A DNA stretch of 64,000 bases from Maniola hyperantus. Its lineage: Eukaryota > Arthropoda > Insecta > Lepidoptera > Nymphalidae. A program made the translations under genes and the position numbers. How positions within the stretch are numbered: position 1 is the first letter of the stretch; the number at the start of each line of letters is the position of its first letter. Positions 9,856 to 20,299 of this stretch are shown here, piece after piece. The stretch lies in contig NC_048557.2 in assembly GCF_902806685.2 (NCBI RefSeq), positions 186,001-250,000 on the forward strand, read 5' to 3'. Below the pieces are notes generated by a model that saw nothing but the letters and a program-made list of their open reading frames with translations, made no database searches and was not told the DNA's origin.

Positions 9856-10158
9856 AGTAGAAATATTTCATCTTCCGCAGTCCGCACCTTATCACATGCA
9901 CAGTAGAAATGTTTCATCTTCCGCAGTCCGCACCTTATCACATGCACAGTAGAAATGTTTCATCTTCCGCAGTCCGCACCTTATCACATGCACAGTAGAA
10001 ATGTTTCATCTTCCGCAGTCCGCACCTTATCACATGCACAGTAGAAATGTTTCATCTTCCGCAGTCCGCACCTTATCACATGCACAGTAGAAATGTTTCA
10101 TCTTCCGCAGTCCGCACCTTATCACATGCACAGTAGAAATGTTTCATCTTCCGCAGTC
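9856..10158 (+). repeat. 46-bp minisatellite, about 6.6 copies
   Basis: The unit starts AGTAGAAATGTTTCATCTTC. Copies begin at 9856, 9902, 9948, 9994, 10040, 10086 and 10132 (partial). Copies 2-6 are identical; the first differs by one base (AATATTTC). Near-identity implies recent expansion or homogenisation. Confidence 0.97.
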
Positions 10159-10221
10159 TACATACCACAGTTAGAACAAAAAATTGTTTACAAAGTTCAC
10201 GGCATGACATCAAAATAAATA

Positions 10222-10511
10222 AAAGTAAATCCTCAGTCACTCACCGACTGGGGCTGTTATTGAGAACGGGCACTATTCATGGTATGAGTCTCCTTTTAGA
10301 ATGAAAAGGGTTTAGGTCATAGGTCACCACGCTGGAGAAAGTGCGGATTGGCAGACTTCAAACGCCTTTGAGAACATGATGAACTTTCGCGCATGCAGGT
10401 TTCCCTACGATGTTTTGCTTCACCGTTAAAGCAAGTGCTATTTATTTACATAAATCCACATAAGTAGGTATCTAACTCCGAAAGGTTTGAGGCGCTTGCC
10501 CGGGATCTAAA
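10222..10511 (-). mobile_element. SINE1, nearly complete
   Basis: Reads as the complement of body plus tRNA-like region: GTGCGGATTGGCAGACTTC, GCATGCAGGTTTCC, CTTCACCGTTAAAGCAAGTG, and a decayed B-box (CCCGGGATCTAAACC). The rest of the tRNA-like head is lost where Hel-A2 begins. Confidence 0.75.
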
Positions 10512-10699
10512 CCTGAAAGTGAGTCTATCTGTCAGTCTGGTAGCTTTTCACGACTCATCCGCTTAACTGATTTTTACGGTACATAGATAGCTTGTATCCC
10601 GGGAAAGGACAGGCTACTTTTTATCCCGGAGAAGCAAAGAGTTCCCACGAGATTCTTAAAAACCTATTTCCACGCGGACAAAGTCGCGGGCATCATCTT
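10512..10699 (+). mobile_element. Hel-A2 Helitron, 5'-truncated
   Basis: Lacks the TC start but keeps the core and the end GTCGCGGGCATCATCTTG, with CTAG decayed to CTTG. Confidence 0.7.
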
Positions 10700-10739
10700 G
10701 TTTTAAATAATACCTACTTATCCCGCAATCGAACGTAGA

Positions 10740-10919
10740 TGTGTAATATAATAAGATACAGAACATACAAGACCCCGAAGCCGATCAAAACATTTGCGCG
10801 TCAACTCCGCGTTAAGTCAAGATGAACCGGAAAAGAGAAAAATAATAGCGAGGGTGTTCCCGACATAGTCCAGGAGCTGGTGGAAAATACTGACGAGCTA
10901 CTTGTTAAAATGGGTAAGT
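10740..10919 (+). other. possible exon remnant with a consensus splice donor
   Basis: A short frame ending DIVQELVENTDELLVKMG is followed at 10914 by GTAAGT after ATGG, a strong 5' splice-site match. An in-frame TGA lies about 33 codons upstream, while another frame is open before that. It could be a decayed exon or chance; no family is recognised. Confidence 0.25.
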
Positions 10920-11180
10920 ACATCTATGTTATTGGTAAGTACACCCATATATATGTGAGTATATTAGTAACTTTAGTCTAATTCTTAAAGTTATAAATAA
11001 TGCCTTTAAAATACTTAGCCATAATCAAATAACCTACTCTTAATATCTTTGTAAATGTAAAATTCAATTAGCATACAAGATACAACTTTGCCTTGACTCG
11101 CTCCATCAAAACTCACTGCAACTCTTAAAATTACAATGACAAACAGATACTCAACTCATATATTCAACCAGTTCAACCGT
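10920..11180. other. unclassified A+T-rich sequence
   Basis: Nothing recognised. Confidence 0.5.
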
Positions 11181-11545
11181 TCTAATAATATTATATTAAA
11201 TGCGAAAATGTATTTGTTTGTTAGTTTGTCCCTTAAACACGCACGCGACGGGGCGCATTGACGTGATTTTTTGGAAATAGTTAACCACCAAGAAAGTGAC
11301 ATGGGTTCTTTTTATACTGGAAAAATCACTGTTTTTTTTAAATGAAAATATTGCAATAAAACTTTAAGCTAGCCTTATCTAATTATTATACAAATCATGC
11401 CCGTGTGGATGCTGCTAAGAATACTGGCTGCATTTCAGCGCTGGACAACCAAGCTGATTCTTGCGCAAAAAATGAGCCAACCCTTCTGTCACCAGATGAG
11501 GCTAGTTTTTTAAAATACGGACGAAGTCGTGGGCTATTATTATAA
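11181..11545 (+). mobile_element. Hel-A Helitron, probably interrupted
   Basis: The 5' part 11181-11330 starts TCTAATAATATTATATTAAA. A 3' part, GGACGAAGTCGTGGGC, appears at 11519-11534. The DNA between them has no Hel-A match, so it is either an insertion or two separate fragments. Confidence 0.5.
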
Positions 11546-12055
11546 TTAGATACAAGTACGATTCGCGGCAAATTTCTCAAAATGTACCGTGAGTATTTTT
11601 AGGTTATCCACCAAAAAGTGGTGGACCAAAAGAGGCGCGAGGTAGTTTTTTCCACTCGGGAGTTCGCAATTGATTAATCAATCGGTGCAAACTTTTCCCC
11701 ACTACGCCGCTTTTTATTTATTGAAAGCCTCTTCAATTTTTTCCGCGGTCTCTCTGACTATCGTCGTTTTTTACTCTCAGTAATCATCGCTCTTCGCTTT
11801 TAGAAAAAAGTTTGTTACGTATAAATTATTCACGGCGCCTGCCGCCATTTTATATTTCCCGCTGCAAAATGCTCACTTATTTACTTTGTTATCATTCAAT
11901 GAAGACTACAGAAAATAAGGTTATCAAACCCTACAGAATAGAAAAGATTAGAATAGAGGAAACATGTTCTAAATCTAATCTAGAGCCTGCAGCTCGTTCC
12001 AGCAACGCGCAGGACTGCAAATACCATTCTTATACATGACCATAATATTGTATAT
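11546..12055. other. unclassified, no gene
   Basis: A 75-codon frame lies here but has no recognisable domain and runs into repeat sequence. Confidence 0.4.
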
Positions 12056-12180
12056 CAAATCTTTGAAAAGAGCAACCGCCGAGTTTCTTGCTGGTTCTTC
12101 TCGGTAGGAAAGGCATTCCGCACCAGTGGTAGATACAGCTGACGATTCAAAGATACTTGTAAAAGTTTAATTTAATAAAT
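12056..12180 (+). mobile_element. LINE-like 3' tail T1
   Basis: The passage AAAGAGCAACCGCCGAGTTT ... GGTTCTTCTCGGTAGGAAAG, followed by A+T-rich sequence. Copies lie at 35195-35345 and 31640-31700 (complement) and 48255-48360. This is typical of LINE 3' UTRs that SINEs also borrow. Confidence 0.6.
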
Positions 12181-12202
12181 AATATTTTTATTTATTTATT
12201 TA

Positions 12203-12428
12203 CTAGCTTATCCTCGCGACTTCATAAGTTTCAAGTTTCAACCCCCTATTTTACTCCCTTAGGGGTTGAATTCTCAAAAATCCTTTCTTAGCGGATGCCG
12301 ACGTATAATAATAATAGCTATTGGCATGCCAAATTTCAGCCCAATCCGTCCAGTAGTTTCAGCTGTGCGTTGATAGATCAGTCTGTCAGTCAGTCAATCA
12401 CCTTTTCCTTTTATATAATAATATTTAG
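12203..12428 (-). mobile_element. Hel-B Helitron
   Basis: CTAG at 12203-12206 is the 3' end on the minus strand. The core includes TTCAGCCCAATCCGTCCAGT. The 5' TC has decayed (plus strand TTAGG instead of TAGA). Confidence 0.8.
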
Positions 12429-12540
12429 GTTTCATAAAATACTTACTAGAAACACGAGCGGGGGAAATTCTAAAAATCTTAAAAACAATTTAGGTCAAGA
12501 TCATAGTTTTAAAAAGTTTTTTACGCAGAAACTTATTCTT

Positions 12541-12777
12541 TCCATCACTACCCATATTATAAATGCGAAAGTGTATTTGTTTGTTGGTTTATTGGTTTAT
12601 TGGTTTGTTGGATTGTCCTTCAATCACGTCGGAATGGATCGTCGTGATTTTTTGACTGGGTATACTTAAAAACCATCAGAGTGACATAGGCTACTTTTTA
12701 TCCCGGGAAATCAAAGAGTTCCCACGGGATTTTCAAAAACCTACATCTACGCGGATGAAGTCGCGGGCATCAGCTAG
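12541..12777 (+). mobile_element. Hel-A Helitron with both ends
   Basis: Starts TCCATCACTACCCATATTAT and ends GGGCATCAGCTAG, followed by T. A TTGGTTTAT-type triplication in the 5' third makes it slightly longer than other copies. Confidence 0.85.
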
Positions 12778-12779
12778 TT

Positions 12780-13073
12780 AAATAATAAAAACATAAAAGC
12801 ACTGCTTACCCACTCAATGCTCAAGTACTTTGCGTTATGGCCTTTAGTTTCTGTAGTCCATGGTTAGTTATGGCTACTCGTGTGGTTATGGCCTACCATA
12901 CCAGTAAACATTTACATACCTGACTAATAACTAGAGCCATCTTTCCATGCGGCCTATGAAGAGATTAGTCTCAAAGCTACAAATGCTACGGTCTACGATG
13001 CTGCCTACGACTCGTAGACCGATGGAGCTACGATATTTTTTAGCTTTTAAGCTTTGACTGGCAGACTCGTGTT
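12780..13073. other. unclassified, with one short hairpin
   Basis: CGGTCTACGA (12989-12998) pairs perfectly with TCGTAGACCG (13012-13021). It may be the core of a degraded foldback element. Confidence 0.4.
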
Positions 13074-13427
13074 ACGTAAATAACTTGGCGGGTGACACTG
13101 CATTTAGAGGTAACCTTTGCTCTATAACCTTTACAAAACTCAGTTAGTACTTACGCTGTCGTATTGGAAACAGCATTTTACAAAAACAGCCGATTCAAAG
13201 ACTAGTTCCGACTAGTGCCGTGAAACAACAAAGGCCGCGATCGGATAGGGCACAATACCTAGTTAGGTGACATTGTCGTACACAATGCCGCCGCTCGCAT
13301 GCCGGGCACGCGGCGCTGCAGGACCAACCCAATTGTGACGAAAAAGTTGCCTCATACCACGCGGATCCATGAAGTCGGTCACCTATGGAGACGTCTTATT
13401 TTTTCGTCGATTTTGGCAACTTTTAAC
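13074..13427 (+). repeat. tandem duplication, first copy
   Basis: Aligns with 13547-14124 through shared passages such as AAAACAGCCGATTCAAAGA, GAAACAACAAAG and TATGGAGACGTCTTATTTTT. It has about 65 extra GC-rich bases (about 13263-13330) that copy 2 lacks. Confidence 0.85.
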
Positions 13428-13469
13428 TGGTTTCTAAGATCATGAAAATTAAAATATGACTGACATTAT

Positions 13470-13530
13470 CAACATCATCATGAACAACTCATCACTGGCT
13501 TACTACTGATCACCAGTCTCTTCTAAAAAA
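13470..13530 (-). mobile_element. SINE1 tail fragment between the duplicates
   Basis: ATCATCATGAACAACTCATC and CTGGCTTACTACTGATC match the complement of the SINE1 tail only. Confidence 0.5.
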
Positions 13531-13546
13531 AAAAAGAACTTTGGTA

Positions 13547-14124
13547 ACGTTAAACAATTTGGCGGCACGGCATTTGCAGGTAACCTTTGATCTTTGACCT
13601 TTATAAAATTCGATTGGTAAGGTGTCGTATTGGAAATAGACATTGAAATAGCATATTATAAAAACAGCCGATTCAAAGATTTATCCCGACTTGTTGTAAC
13701 ATGAAACAACAAAGACCGCAATCGGATAGGGTGTAATACTTAAACCCATTTGTGATGAAAAAGTTGCGCCATACCATACCCCATGCCCTATACATTCTTA
13801 CTAAAGAAGACTTATGCTTCTTTACTAAAGTAGGCTTCTTTACTAAAGTAGGCTTCTTTACTAAAGTAGGCTTCTTTACTAAAGTAGGCTTCTTTACTAA
13901 AGTAGGCTTCTTTACTGAAGAAGACTTATGCTTCTTTACTAAAGTAGGCTTCTTTACTAAAGTAGGCTTCTTTACTAAAGTAGGCTTCTTTACTAAAGTA
14001 GGCTTCTTTACTGAAGTAGACTTATGCTTCTTTACTAAAGAAGGTTGTGCTCATACCACGCGGATCCAAGAGTGAGGCGCCTATGGAGACGTCTTATTTT
14101 TGTCGTCGATATAGCAACTTTTAG
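13547..14124 (+). repeat. tandem duplication, second copy, carrying a minisatellite
   Basis: Homologous to 13074-13427 on both sides of the 18-bp array. The left part runs to about 13775 and the right part resumes at CTCATACCACGCGGATCC near 14049. The array lies where copy 1 reads continuously. Confidence 0.85.
13790..14046 (+). repeat. 18-bp minisatellite in an open frame
   Basis: The unit is TTCTTTACTAAAGTAGGC, about 14 copies, with variant units (GAAGAAGACTTATG, GTAGACTTATGC) that recur and show a higher-order pattern. Because 18 is a multiple of 3, the frame 13752-14075 stays open as repeated FFTKVG. There is no sign that it is translated. Confidence 0.95.
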
Positions 14125-14289
14125 ACCAATATCTCACTAACAACATAATGGTGGTGCTACCGATCGCGCTTCTGTGGTATCTTGAGCTACCAAACGAGAA
14201 ACACCAAACACACTAGGATAGTCAGTTTCAAAATGGACATCGAAGATTCATTGCTTTTGCTATACGTATGACCTACGGTGTCTTTGGTA

Positions 14290-14480
14290 GCGCAACTGTT
14301 ACGACGATTACGCACTACACTTCCGTCATCCGAGTTCTATCCGTCATCCGTGAGAATACCAGCGATTATCTACGACATATGTCATATTAAGCTCCCATAC
14401 AAAACACAAAAAAAACGTATTTTCACGTACTCGGATCGTATGCAGCGCGTAACCGCTCTTAGTCGAGTGAGTGAGACGCC
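14290..14480. mobile_element. MITE-like inverted repeat, relative of 2510-2680
   Basis: The left words ATCCGTGAGAATACC mirror the right arm TATTTTCACGTACTCGGATCG, and AACCGCTCTTAGTC matches AACCGCCCTTAGCC at the first copy. Confidence 0.5.
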
Positions 14481-14589
14481 AAATAGCTCTATACATATAA
14501 GTGGTTGCGCCACCAGCGAATGATCCCAGCAGCCGCCACCAAATTGTTTGCGCAACCAAGCGGACGCCAGGTCATGTACCCTCTATAGA

Positions 14590-14908
14590 CCATACATGGT
14601 AAAAAACGGTATTTTTTTAACATTTTCCACGATAAAACAAAAACTATTATGCTTAAAAATAAAATGAAAATCTGTTTTAGAATGTACAGGCAATGGCATT
14701 TCATAATATGATACCCCACTTGGTATAGTTATCTTACTTAGAAAATTGAAAATAGTAATTCTTTATTTGTGAACAAATTTTAATTTATTTTTGTGATGTA
14801 ACCACAAATTCACGGTTTTCGGATTTTTTCCTTTACTTGTGCTATAAGACCTACCTACCTACCTTTCCTTCCTTACCTATAAGGGTTCCTTTTGAATAAC
14901 GGAAACAA
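14590..14908 (+). repeat. Rep-C copy lacking its 5' end
   Basis: Includes ATGATACCCCACTTGGTATA, ACCACAAATTCACGGTTTTC and GCTATAAGACCTACCTACC. The diagnostic first 40 bases are missing. Confidence 0.75.
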
Positions 14909-14959
14909 AAAAAAAAAACCGTACTTAAACATGCCACCTCTATTGATGAAAATAATAAT

Positions 14960-15095
14960 TAGTATAGCACGGTGTCGGTGTGGCGCCGCACAAAATGCGT
15001 CGCAGGAACGTTTGGAGAAGTCAAGGAATGCCGAATACTCCTAACAGGGCAGCCGGCAGCCGCTCCTTTGATATGGATCGCTCGGGCGACGGGAT
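14960..15095 (-). repeat. unclassified repeat R (minus copy)
   Basis: The complement contains GCCCGAGCGATCCATAT and CGACGCATTTTGTGCGGCGC, matching 27435-27615 in order over about 135 bp. No ends can be defined from two copies. Confidence 0.6.
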
Positions 15096-15124
15096 TTAAC
15101 TCATTTGTTATTTCCTAATAGTTT

Positions 15125-15480
15125 TTAGTCGACATGCTTGCTAACTATGAGCCTCATAATATGAAAGCTCAGAGTCACTCAGCGGGCGATGGAGAGAGCT
15201 ATGCTTGACGTTTTTCTACTTGATCAAATCACAATTGACAATGAGAAAATTCGTAGGAGAACTAGAGTAACCGACATAGCTCAACGGACTGCGAAGCTGA
15301 AGTGGAATGCGCATTGCGCAGGGCACATAGTTCGGAAAACAGATAGACGTTGGGGTGGACGATCTCGAACCGGAAAGCGCTGCGTTGGAAGATCTCTCCA
15401 CTAGCTGAACAGACGATATCAAACTATTTACAAGGAGCCGCTGAATACAGGCGCCGCAAGACTGTGGCGTGTAAAAGTTT
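15125..15480 (+). mobile_element. RTE-type LINE fragment, reverse transcriptase C-terminus
   Basis: Encodes decayed protein with RRRTRVTDIAQRTAKLKWN, AGHIVRKTDRRWG and TGKRCVGRSLH, interrupted by stops. This is the end of the RTE-clade polymerase seen also at 17258, 47030, 50283 and 57525. Confidence 0.85.
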
Positions 15481-15626
15481 CTTCCCTTCTCATTATGAGA
15501 ATTCCAGATAAAAAGTAAGATGCAAGCTATCCTCAAAATCGATTAAACGGGTGAGCCATGAAAAGGTGACAGACACACGCCGCATTAATAATATTAGTGC
15601 TTAAATGAGTTAGTTACAAGGCTTCA

Positions 15627-15779
15627 TCCTAACTAATATTATAAATGCGAATGTGTATTATAAAGTGTGTATGTCTGTCTGTCTGCTAACCTTTCACGGC
15701 TCATTCGTTCAACGGATTTTGACAAAATTTGGTACAGATATAGCATGCATCCCGGGGAAGGACATAGGCTATCATCTAG
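15627..15779 (+). mobile_element. Hel-A2 with internal deletion, both termini kept
   Basis: Starts TCCTAACTAATATTATAAAT after A. The sequence jumps from GGACATAGGCTAT directly to CATCTAG followed by T. At 153 bp it has lost the 3' hairpin region. Confidence 0.65.
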
Positions 15780-16123
15780 TTTGTGATAAAAATGTGCATA
15801 AAGCGACACGACATCGTATCGGGTCGGTCGCTTGTCTGAAGCACGTCGTCACCCGTCGTCGTACTAAGCGATAATAATGAAGTCGGAGCAATAAAGCTGC
15901 AGTCAAAAGGCCATCAATACAACCGCTGTAGTTCGCCGAACGACTAAAGTGAGTTTGATGGTCGCTCGGAGCCTCCGTCTATTATTGACGAGTTCGGCCG
16001 TGATCGGCCCGTGTCGCAGGTCGCAGCTCCCCTCACCTGGGGTGATTGGATTTATGTGCTTTTCCTTTATTTGTCGCACGAGCCCTGCTCTACCAAAATG
16101 GAGTGCGTCTAAAGATGCATGCA
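15780..16123. other. unclassified sequence
   Basis: Moderate GC with several CGTCGT-type words. Two short overlapping frames on opposite strands have no recognisable domain. Confidence 0.4.
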
Positions 16124-16337
16124 TTAGCTTATGCTCGCGACTTCACCCGCGTAGACTACACAAGTTTCAAACCCCTATTTCAACCTCTTAGAGGTTGAAT
16201 TTTCAAAAATTCTTTCTTAGCAGATGTCTACTTTATAATATCTATCTGCATGCCAAATTTCAGCCCGATCCGTCCAGTAGTATGAGCTCTGCATTGATAG
16301 TCAGTCAGTTAGTTAGTCCCCTTTTCCTTTTATATAG
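16124..16337 (-). mobile_element. Hel-B Helitron
   Basis: The 3' CTAG has become CTAA (TTAG on the plus strand); the core TTCAGCCCGATCCGTCCAGT is intact. Confidence 0.75.
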
Positions 16338-16599
16338 CACCCGCACCACCACGAAGTAAACATAAATGCATAATCAAGTGCCCTATAACCCTACAACAAA
16401 GGTCCCAGATGAGCAAACCGCAGAGCCGTGAATTGAATGCTCGCACTGCTAGGTCACGGTAGGTAATCTAGCCTAGGTCTCTGCTCTACACTGTACGGCC
16501 AGTAGGACTGGCTACTGTTTTGCAACCGTTTGACTAAATTGTAGCTCCCACGTGCACAGATTTGGAGCGAATTACCATTTGTCATACAAATTCATTCTG

Positions 16600-16795
16600 A
16601 CTCATTTTATTCACACTGTTTCCTCTAGCAATAGCATGCAAAGGTTTCCTCGAGATGTTTTCCTTCACCGTTTTAGCAAGTGGTATTCAATTGCTCAAAA
16701 CCATCGATGCTTAAAACGTATATCACTCCGAAGTTAGAGGCGTGTCCAGGATCGAACCCAGGATATGAACCTCAGACGAATAGGCTAGACCAATG
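16600..16795 (-). mobile_element. SINE1 copy with tRNA-like head
   Basis: The complement of GATGTTTTCCTTCACCG, TAGAGGCGTGTCCAGG and the B-box complement GATCGAACCC. The 3' body is degraded. Confidence 0.65.
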
Positions 16796-16825
16796 AAGCA
16801 TTAGAAAAAAATATTATTCACCCAT

Positions 16826-16911
16826 AGTCCGCGACAGGTCGAGATGACGATCAGGGTATGAGGCGGGGCGTTCCCTCCCCGAATGCCATCTCGACCTGTC
16901 GCGTACTATAC
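16826..16911. mobile_element. short foldback MITE (GACAGGTCGAGAT family)
   Basis: Left TAGTCCGCGACAGGTCGAGA mirrors right TCTCGACCTGTCGCGTACTA over most of an 86-bp element. Family members are at 39549-39718, 50745-50862 and 61030-61085. Confidence 0.75.
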
Positions 16912-17257
16912 AACATTTTATTTATATCCCGTCTATATTTTCTGGCACACAATAATGGGGTCGGGTATGAAGAAATAAATCAAGGTGGCGTCGTAAAGCG
17001 AGTGTGGTCCCGTGCTAATGACGTTTTGAAAATGACAACCGCAAAACAAAATGGCGGTGCGGCACGCCTTTTATATTATATTTTGCACGGATTCTTCATT
17101 ACACGTAAAATTCGTTATTCGATACGTCGAATGGAGGGGTTTTCTATGTGAAATATATTTCAAAGGATTTTAAAATTAATGATCTCTTCTTTTTTTCATG
17201 TGAGGCAGACCGCGTATACACATAATGTTGGGTCAAAATTAAAAAAATACACTGCTC

Positions 17258-17580
17258 AAGTGTGTAGGTATCTTCCAACGCTGCGCTTTCCGCTGCGAGG
17301 TCGCCTTTCCAGCACCTTGGGACCCCAACATCTATTGGTTTTTCGAATTATATGCCTTGTCCACTGCCACTTTAGCATTGCAACCAGTTTAGATATAAAT
17401 GATGACTCTGGTTCTCCTACGGATTTTCTCATTTCTGATTTGATCACGTAGAGAAACTCCGCACATAGCTCTCTCCATCGCCCGCTGAGTGACTCTGAGC
17501 TTTCTTATGAGGCCCATAGTTAGCGACCATGTAATGTGGTCTCGGATTCATATGTCATCAGTCACATACAGAACAGTATA
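17258..17580 (-). mobile_element. RTE-type LINE fragment
   Basis: The minus strand encodes MERAMCGVSLRDQ-like and KWQWTRHIIRKTNRCWGPKV, overlapping the 15125 fragment. Frames are interrupted. Confidence 0.85.
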
Positions 17581-18099
17581 GTTTTTGCATTTCACGAAGG
17601 AGGCTCATGCTTGTGTACAAGTAAGGTGAAGTAGATGTGTGCGTTAGCGAGAGCTTCCTCGCGACTGATTAGTCTGACATACACGGACATTTACGCAATG
17701 TCCATGTATACGACGTAACCACAAGTAAAGTTCACTCGCCTTCGTGAATTGCAAGAACTGTACCGAAACAAGGTTGGTTCCGTAATCTGTGGGCCACAGG
17801 CACTAAGGAATTTCAATAAGTGCAATTTGAAGTAAGTATGTATATCTAATATATTAATTTTGTACGATGCCAATCGATAGTTAAAAGCATTAAAACGAGC
17901 GTAGCACAGCCGGTTTGATTTGTGCAAATCCCGTGTAATTTGCAGCCATTGTTGGCGCGCGGGATTTGCCAGCGTTATACGATTTAACTCTTAGTATAAG
18001 GGACTCCTAATTTCGGGGCTGTTTCGGTATTGCATTTTAATGTCGTATTATATTTCTCAATGTGAAATCGTAATCTATACTTCTTTACATAGTATAAAA
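17581..18099. other. unclassified sequence
   Basis: No repeat matched and no gene evident. Confidence 0.4.
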
Positions 18100-18325
18100 C
18101 CGTCTGTCCGTACATAACAAATATTAGTATTTTTAATTTTCAAAGTTAAATAATTATACCAAGTGGGGCATCATATACATGGGCTTTACTTGTACATTCT
18201 AAAACAGATTTTTATTTAATTTTGTAAATTATAGTTTTTGATTTATCGTGCAAAATGTCAAAAATACGACTGTAATACGGAAAGCTCGGTGCGCGAGTCT
18301 AACTCGCACTTGGCCGTCAAAGTTG
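18100..18325 (-). repeat. Rep-C copy, 5' half
   Basis: Ends in the complement of the diagnostic start (GCGCGAGTCTAACTCGCACT). The (CAGA)n part is missing. Confidence 0.8.
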
Positions 18326-18740
18326 AATAGCATCCGTAACGTAAGTTGCGCTGGACCCTAGGCCCTTTACAAACAAAACAGCCAATACCCTTATTAGGAT
18401 TAAAGCGGCAATTGGTCGCGCAAGTTTATTGCGCTAACTTGGGCAGGTAAATTGAAACTATAAATTCAAACGATCGGACCTCCCCGTGCTAATATTGCCT
18501 TAAGCCTTAATTTTGCATAATAAGCTCGCACGGCGCCAGGAACAGTTCCGTACTTTGCCGGCCAAGTTTACACTAACTCTTTTGTTATTGCACTCTACAT
18601 AATATTCTCAGTTAACTGTTTTAAAGTGTGCAAAAAAATAAATTAAAATGTAGGTATGCATGAAACTTACAAGAAACTGCCGCGACCGTTTCAAATCAAG
18701 ATCATTTGATTACCAGTTGAAGGGATTACCTACCGCATGG
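18326..18740. other. possible single-copy non-coding DNA
   Basis: Balanced composition without repeat signatures. It could be a conserved non-coding stretch, but no comparison was possible. Confidence 0.25.
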
Positions 18741-18741
18741 C

Positions 18742-18875
18742 TGAAGTCAAAGTCAAAGCCATTTATTCAAATTAGGTAGGTACCATTGTATACTCTTTCT
18801 GGAAGCTTCGAGATGTCTTCTTGTCCAAAATTCCTCAGTGCTTGAAGACCAAAGTCTTTGACTGGTTTGTGAAGA
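18742..18875. mobile_element. LINE debris
   Basis: AAGTCAAAGTCAAAGCCATT is typical of a LINE 3' end read backwards. It is followed by AAATTCCTCAGTGCTTGAAG, which matches the RTE protein region at 57525. Confidence 0.45.
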
Positions 18876-19060
18876 AGAACGAAACAAACAAGCGATAAAA
18901 TTAGATCAGAAAAGCGTGCGAAATTTTAAAATTTAGGAAGTAGAGATGTGCTGTATCGCATTATAAGTCGTGTAGCAGCACACTCTACAAACCTCTGCAC
19001 CTCGCAGTGTACCGGCGAGTACGTGCCGCGATGCACATTGCACTGAGATCCGGGCCCAGC

Positions 19061-19084
19061 GTGCCAGCGTGCCAGCGTGCCAGC
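19061..19084 (+). repeat. 8-bp repeat (GTGCCAGC)x3
   Basis: Three perfect units in a GC-rich patch. Confidence 0.9.
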
Positions 19085-19284
19085 TGTCAAAGGTAATATT
19101 CTGTAATATTCTAGTAACAAGCACGTAAAGAAGTATAGAAAAGATCTGTACCACAGTTCACGAGTAATGAAACTTGTAACAAAACGTCAAGGCTTACGTA
19201 CGAGCTACGAGTACACTGGCGGGCGTCAAATGTTCATCAGATCAACATTTGACGGACTGGAGATAGCTTATGCGTTGACTTAAC

Positions 19285-19381
19285 AAATAGGCTACATCTT
19301 ATCCCGAAAAACTAAAGAGTTCCCGCGGGATTAAGAAACGCTTTATCCACGCGGACGATTTTGCAGGTAATTATCTACTAG
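19285..19381 (+). mobile_element. Hel-A 3' fragment
   Basis: From AACAAATAGGCTAC through CCACGCGGACGATTTTG to CTAG at 19378-19381. Confidence 0.6.
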
Positions 19382-19439
19382 TGAAACATAACAGAGAGGT
19401 TAAAAAATTCAAATTATAAAATACCTATAATATCATCGT

Positions 19440-19530
19440 GACAATTGATTTGGAATCGATTGTCGTGACATTCGATTAGTGGGAACGATATGCGAATGAT
19501 ATGCAATCGAGTGAGCTGCATTCGCTTCGG
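19440..19530 (+). repeat. dispersed CGATATGCGAATG repeat, copy 1
   Basis: GGAATCGATT, then ATTCGATTAGTGGGAACGAT, then ATGCGAATGATATGCAATCG. Related segments are at 20120, 21625 and 27005. Confidence 0.6.
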
Positions 19531-19814
19531 AGTCAAAAGCTATTTGCGCTATGTTCACTTAATGTATGCAGCCTATAATATAAAGTCACTCAACGCGTGA
19601 TGAAAACTGGAGAGAATAATATACATATGCACGGAGATTTTCTATGTAATCAAATATCAAATTGAGTCCTAAATGAAGAGATCTGTAGAGAAAGCTGTAC
19701 CTAGGTAGTACGAGTAATAACAAAGTAGGTACCTACAATTAACTGTAATTCCTAGATATTTTATGAATTGTGTTCTCGATGAATTGCAATTTCTGTATAT
19801 AACTACTAGTTTTG

Positions 19815-19990
19815 CGGTAATAGCCTAATGGAATCGGCCTCGTATTCGTTATTAGATATCACTTGATGACGGTGAAGGAAAACATCGTGAGGAAACTTGC
19901 ATGCCTGAAATTTTCCCATAATGTTCTCAAAGGTGCGTGACAGCTACCAATCTACACACTACTGCGCTTTCTACTACCACGGCAGCAGGT
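19815..19990 (+). mobile_element. SINE1 copy
   Basis: A weak tRNA-like start (AATAGCCTAATGGAATCGG) leads into GGTGAAGGAAAACATCGTGA and AGGAAACTTGCATGCCTG. The tail is lost. Confidence 0.65.
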
Positions 19991-20119
19991 ATCTTAGACT
20001 GCGTATCATTACTACCACGTAACATATTAGACAAAGCCTAACTTTTCATCGAATAAAAAAAAAAACGTTCCCAGATTGTAGGAGTGAAAACGGTATTTAT
20101 TGTATAATAAATATCGGGT

Positions 20120-20215
20120 TCGCGTTCCACGAACTTTGATTACCGGTAACGATATGCGAATGACACTCGTAACGCGAACACATTTACGTTAAAGCTAAAG
20201 GTAATTCGTACATGT
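20120..20215 (+). repeat. dispersed CGATATGCGAATG repeat, copy 2
   Basis: GATTACCGGTAACGATATGC followed by GAATGACACTCG; more diverged than copy 1. Confidence 0.5.
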
Positions 20216-20299
20216 TGACATATTTACAGGCCATATATTCCTCAATATTGCCTATTTGCTGATGGCTGACATTGGCCGTATTTTAAAAATCTGATTTTT

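Noticed and set aside
9856..10158. CRISPR array
   Set aside because: The 46-bp units are directly adjacent with no unique spacers, in insect-type DNA.
13752..14075. 107-codon open frame of repeated FFTKVG as a gene
   Set aside because: It is a translation of an 18-bp minisatellite; there is no start context, domain or flanking gene structure.
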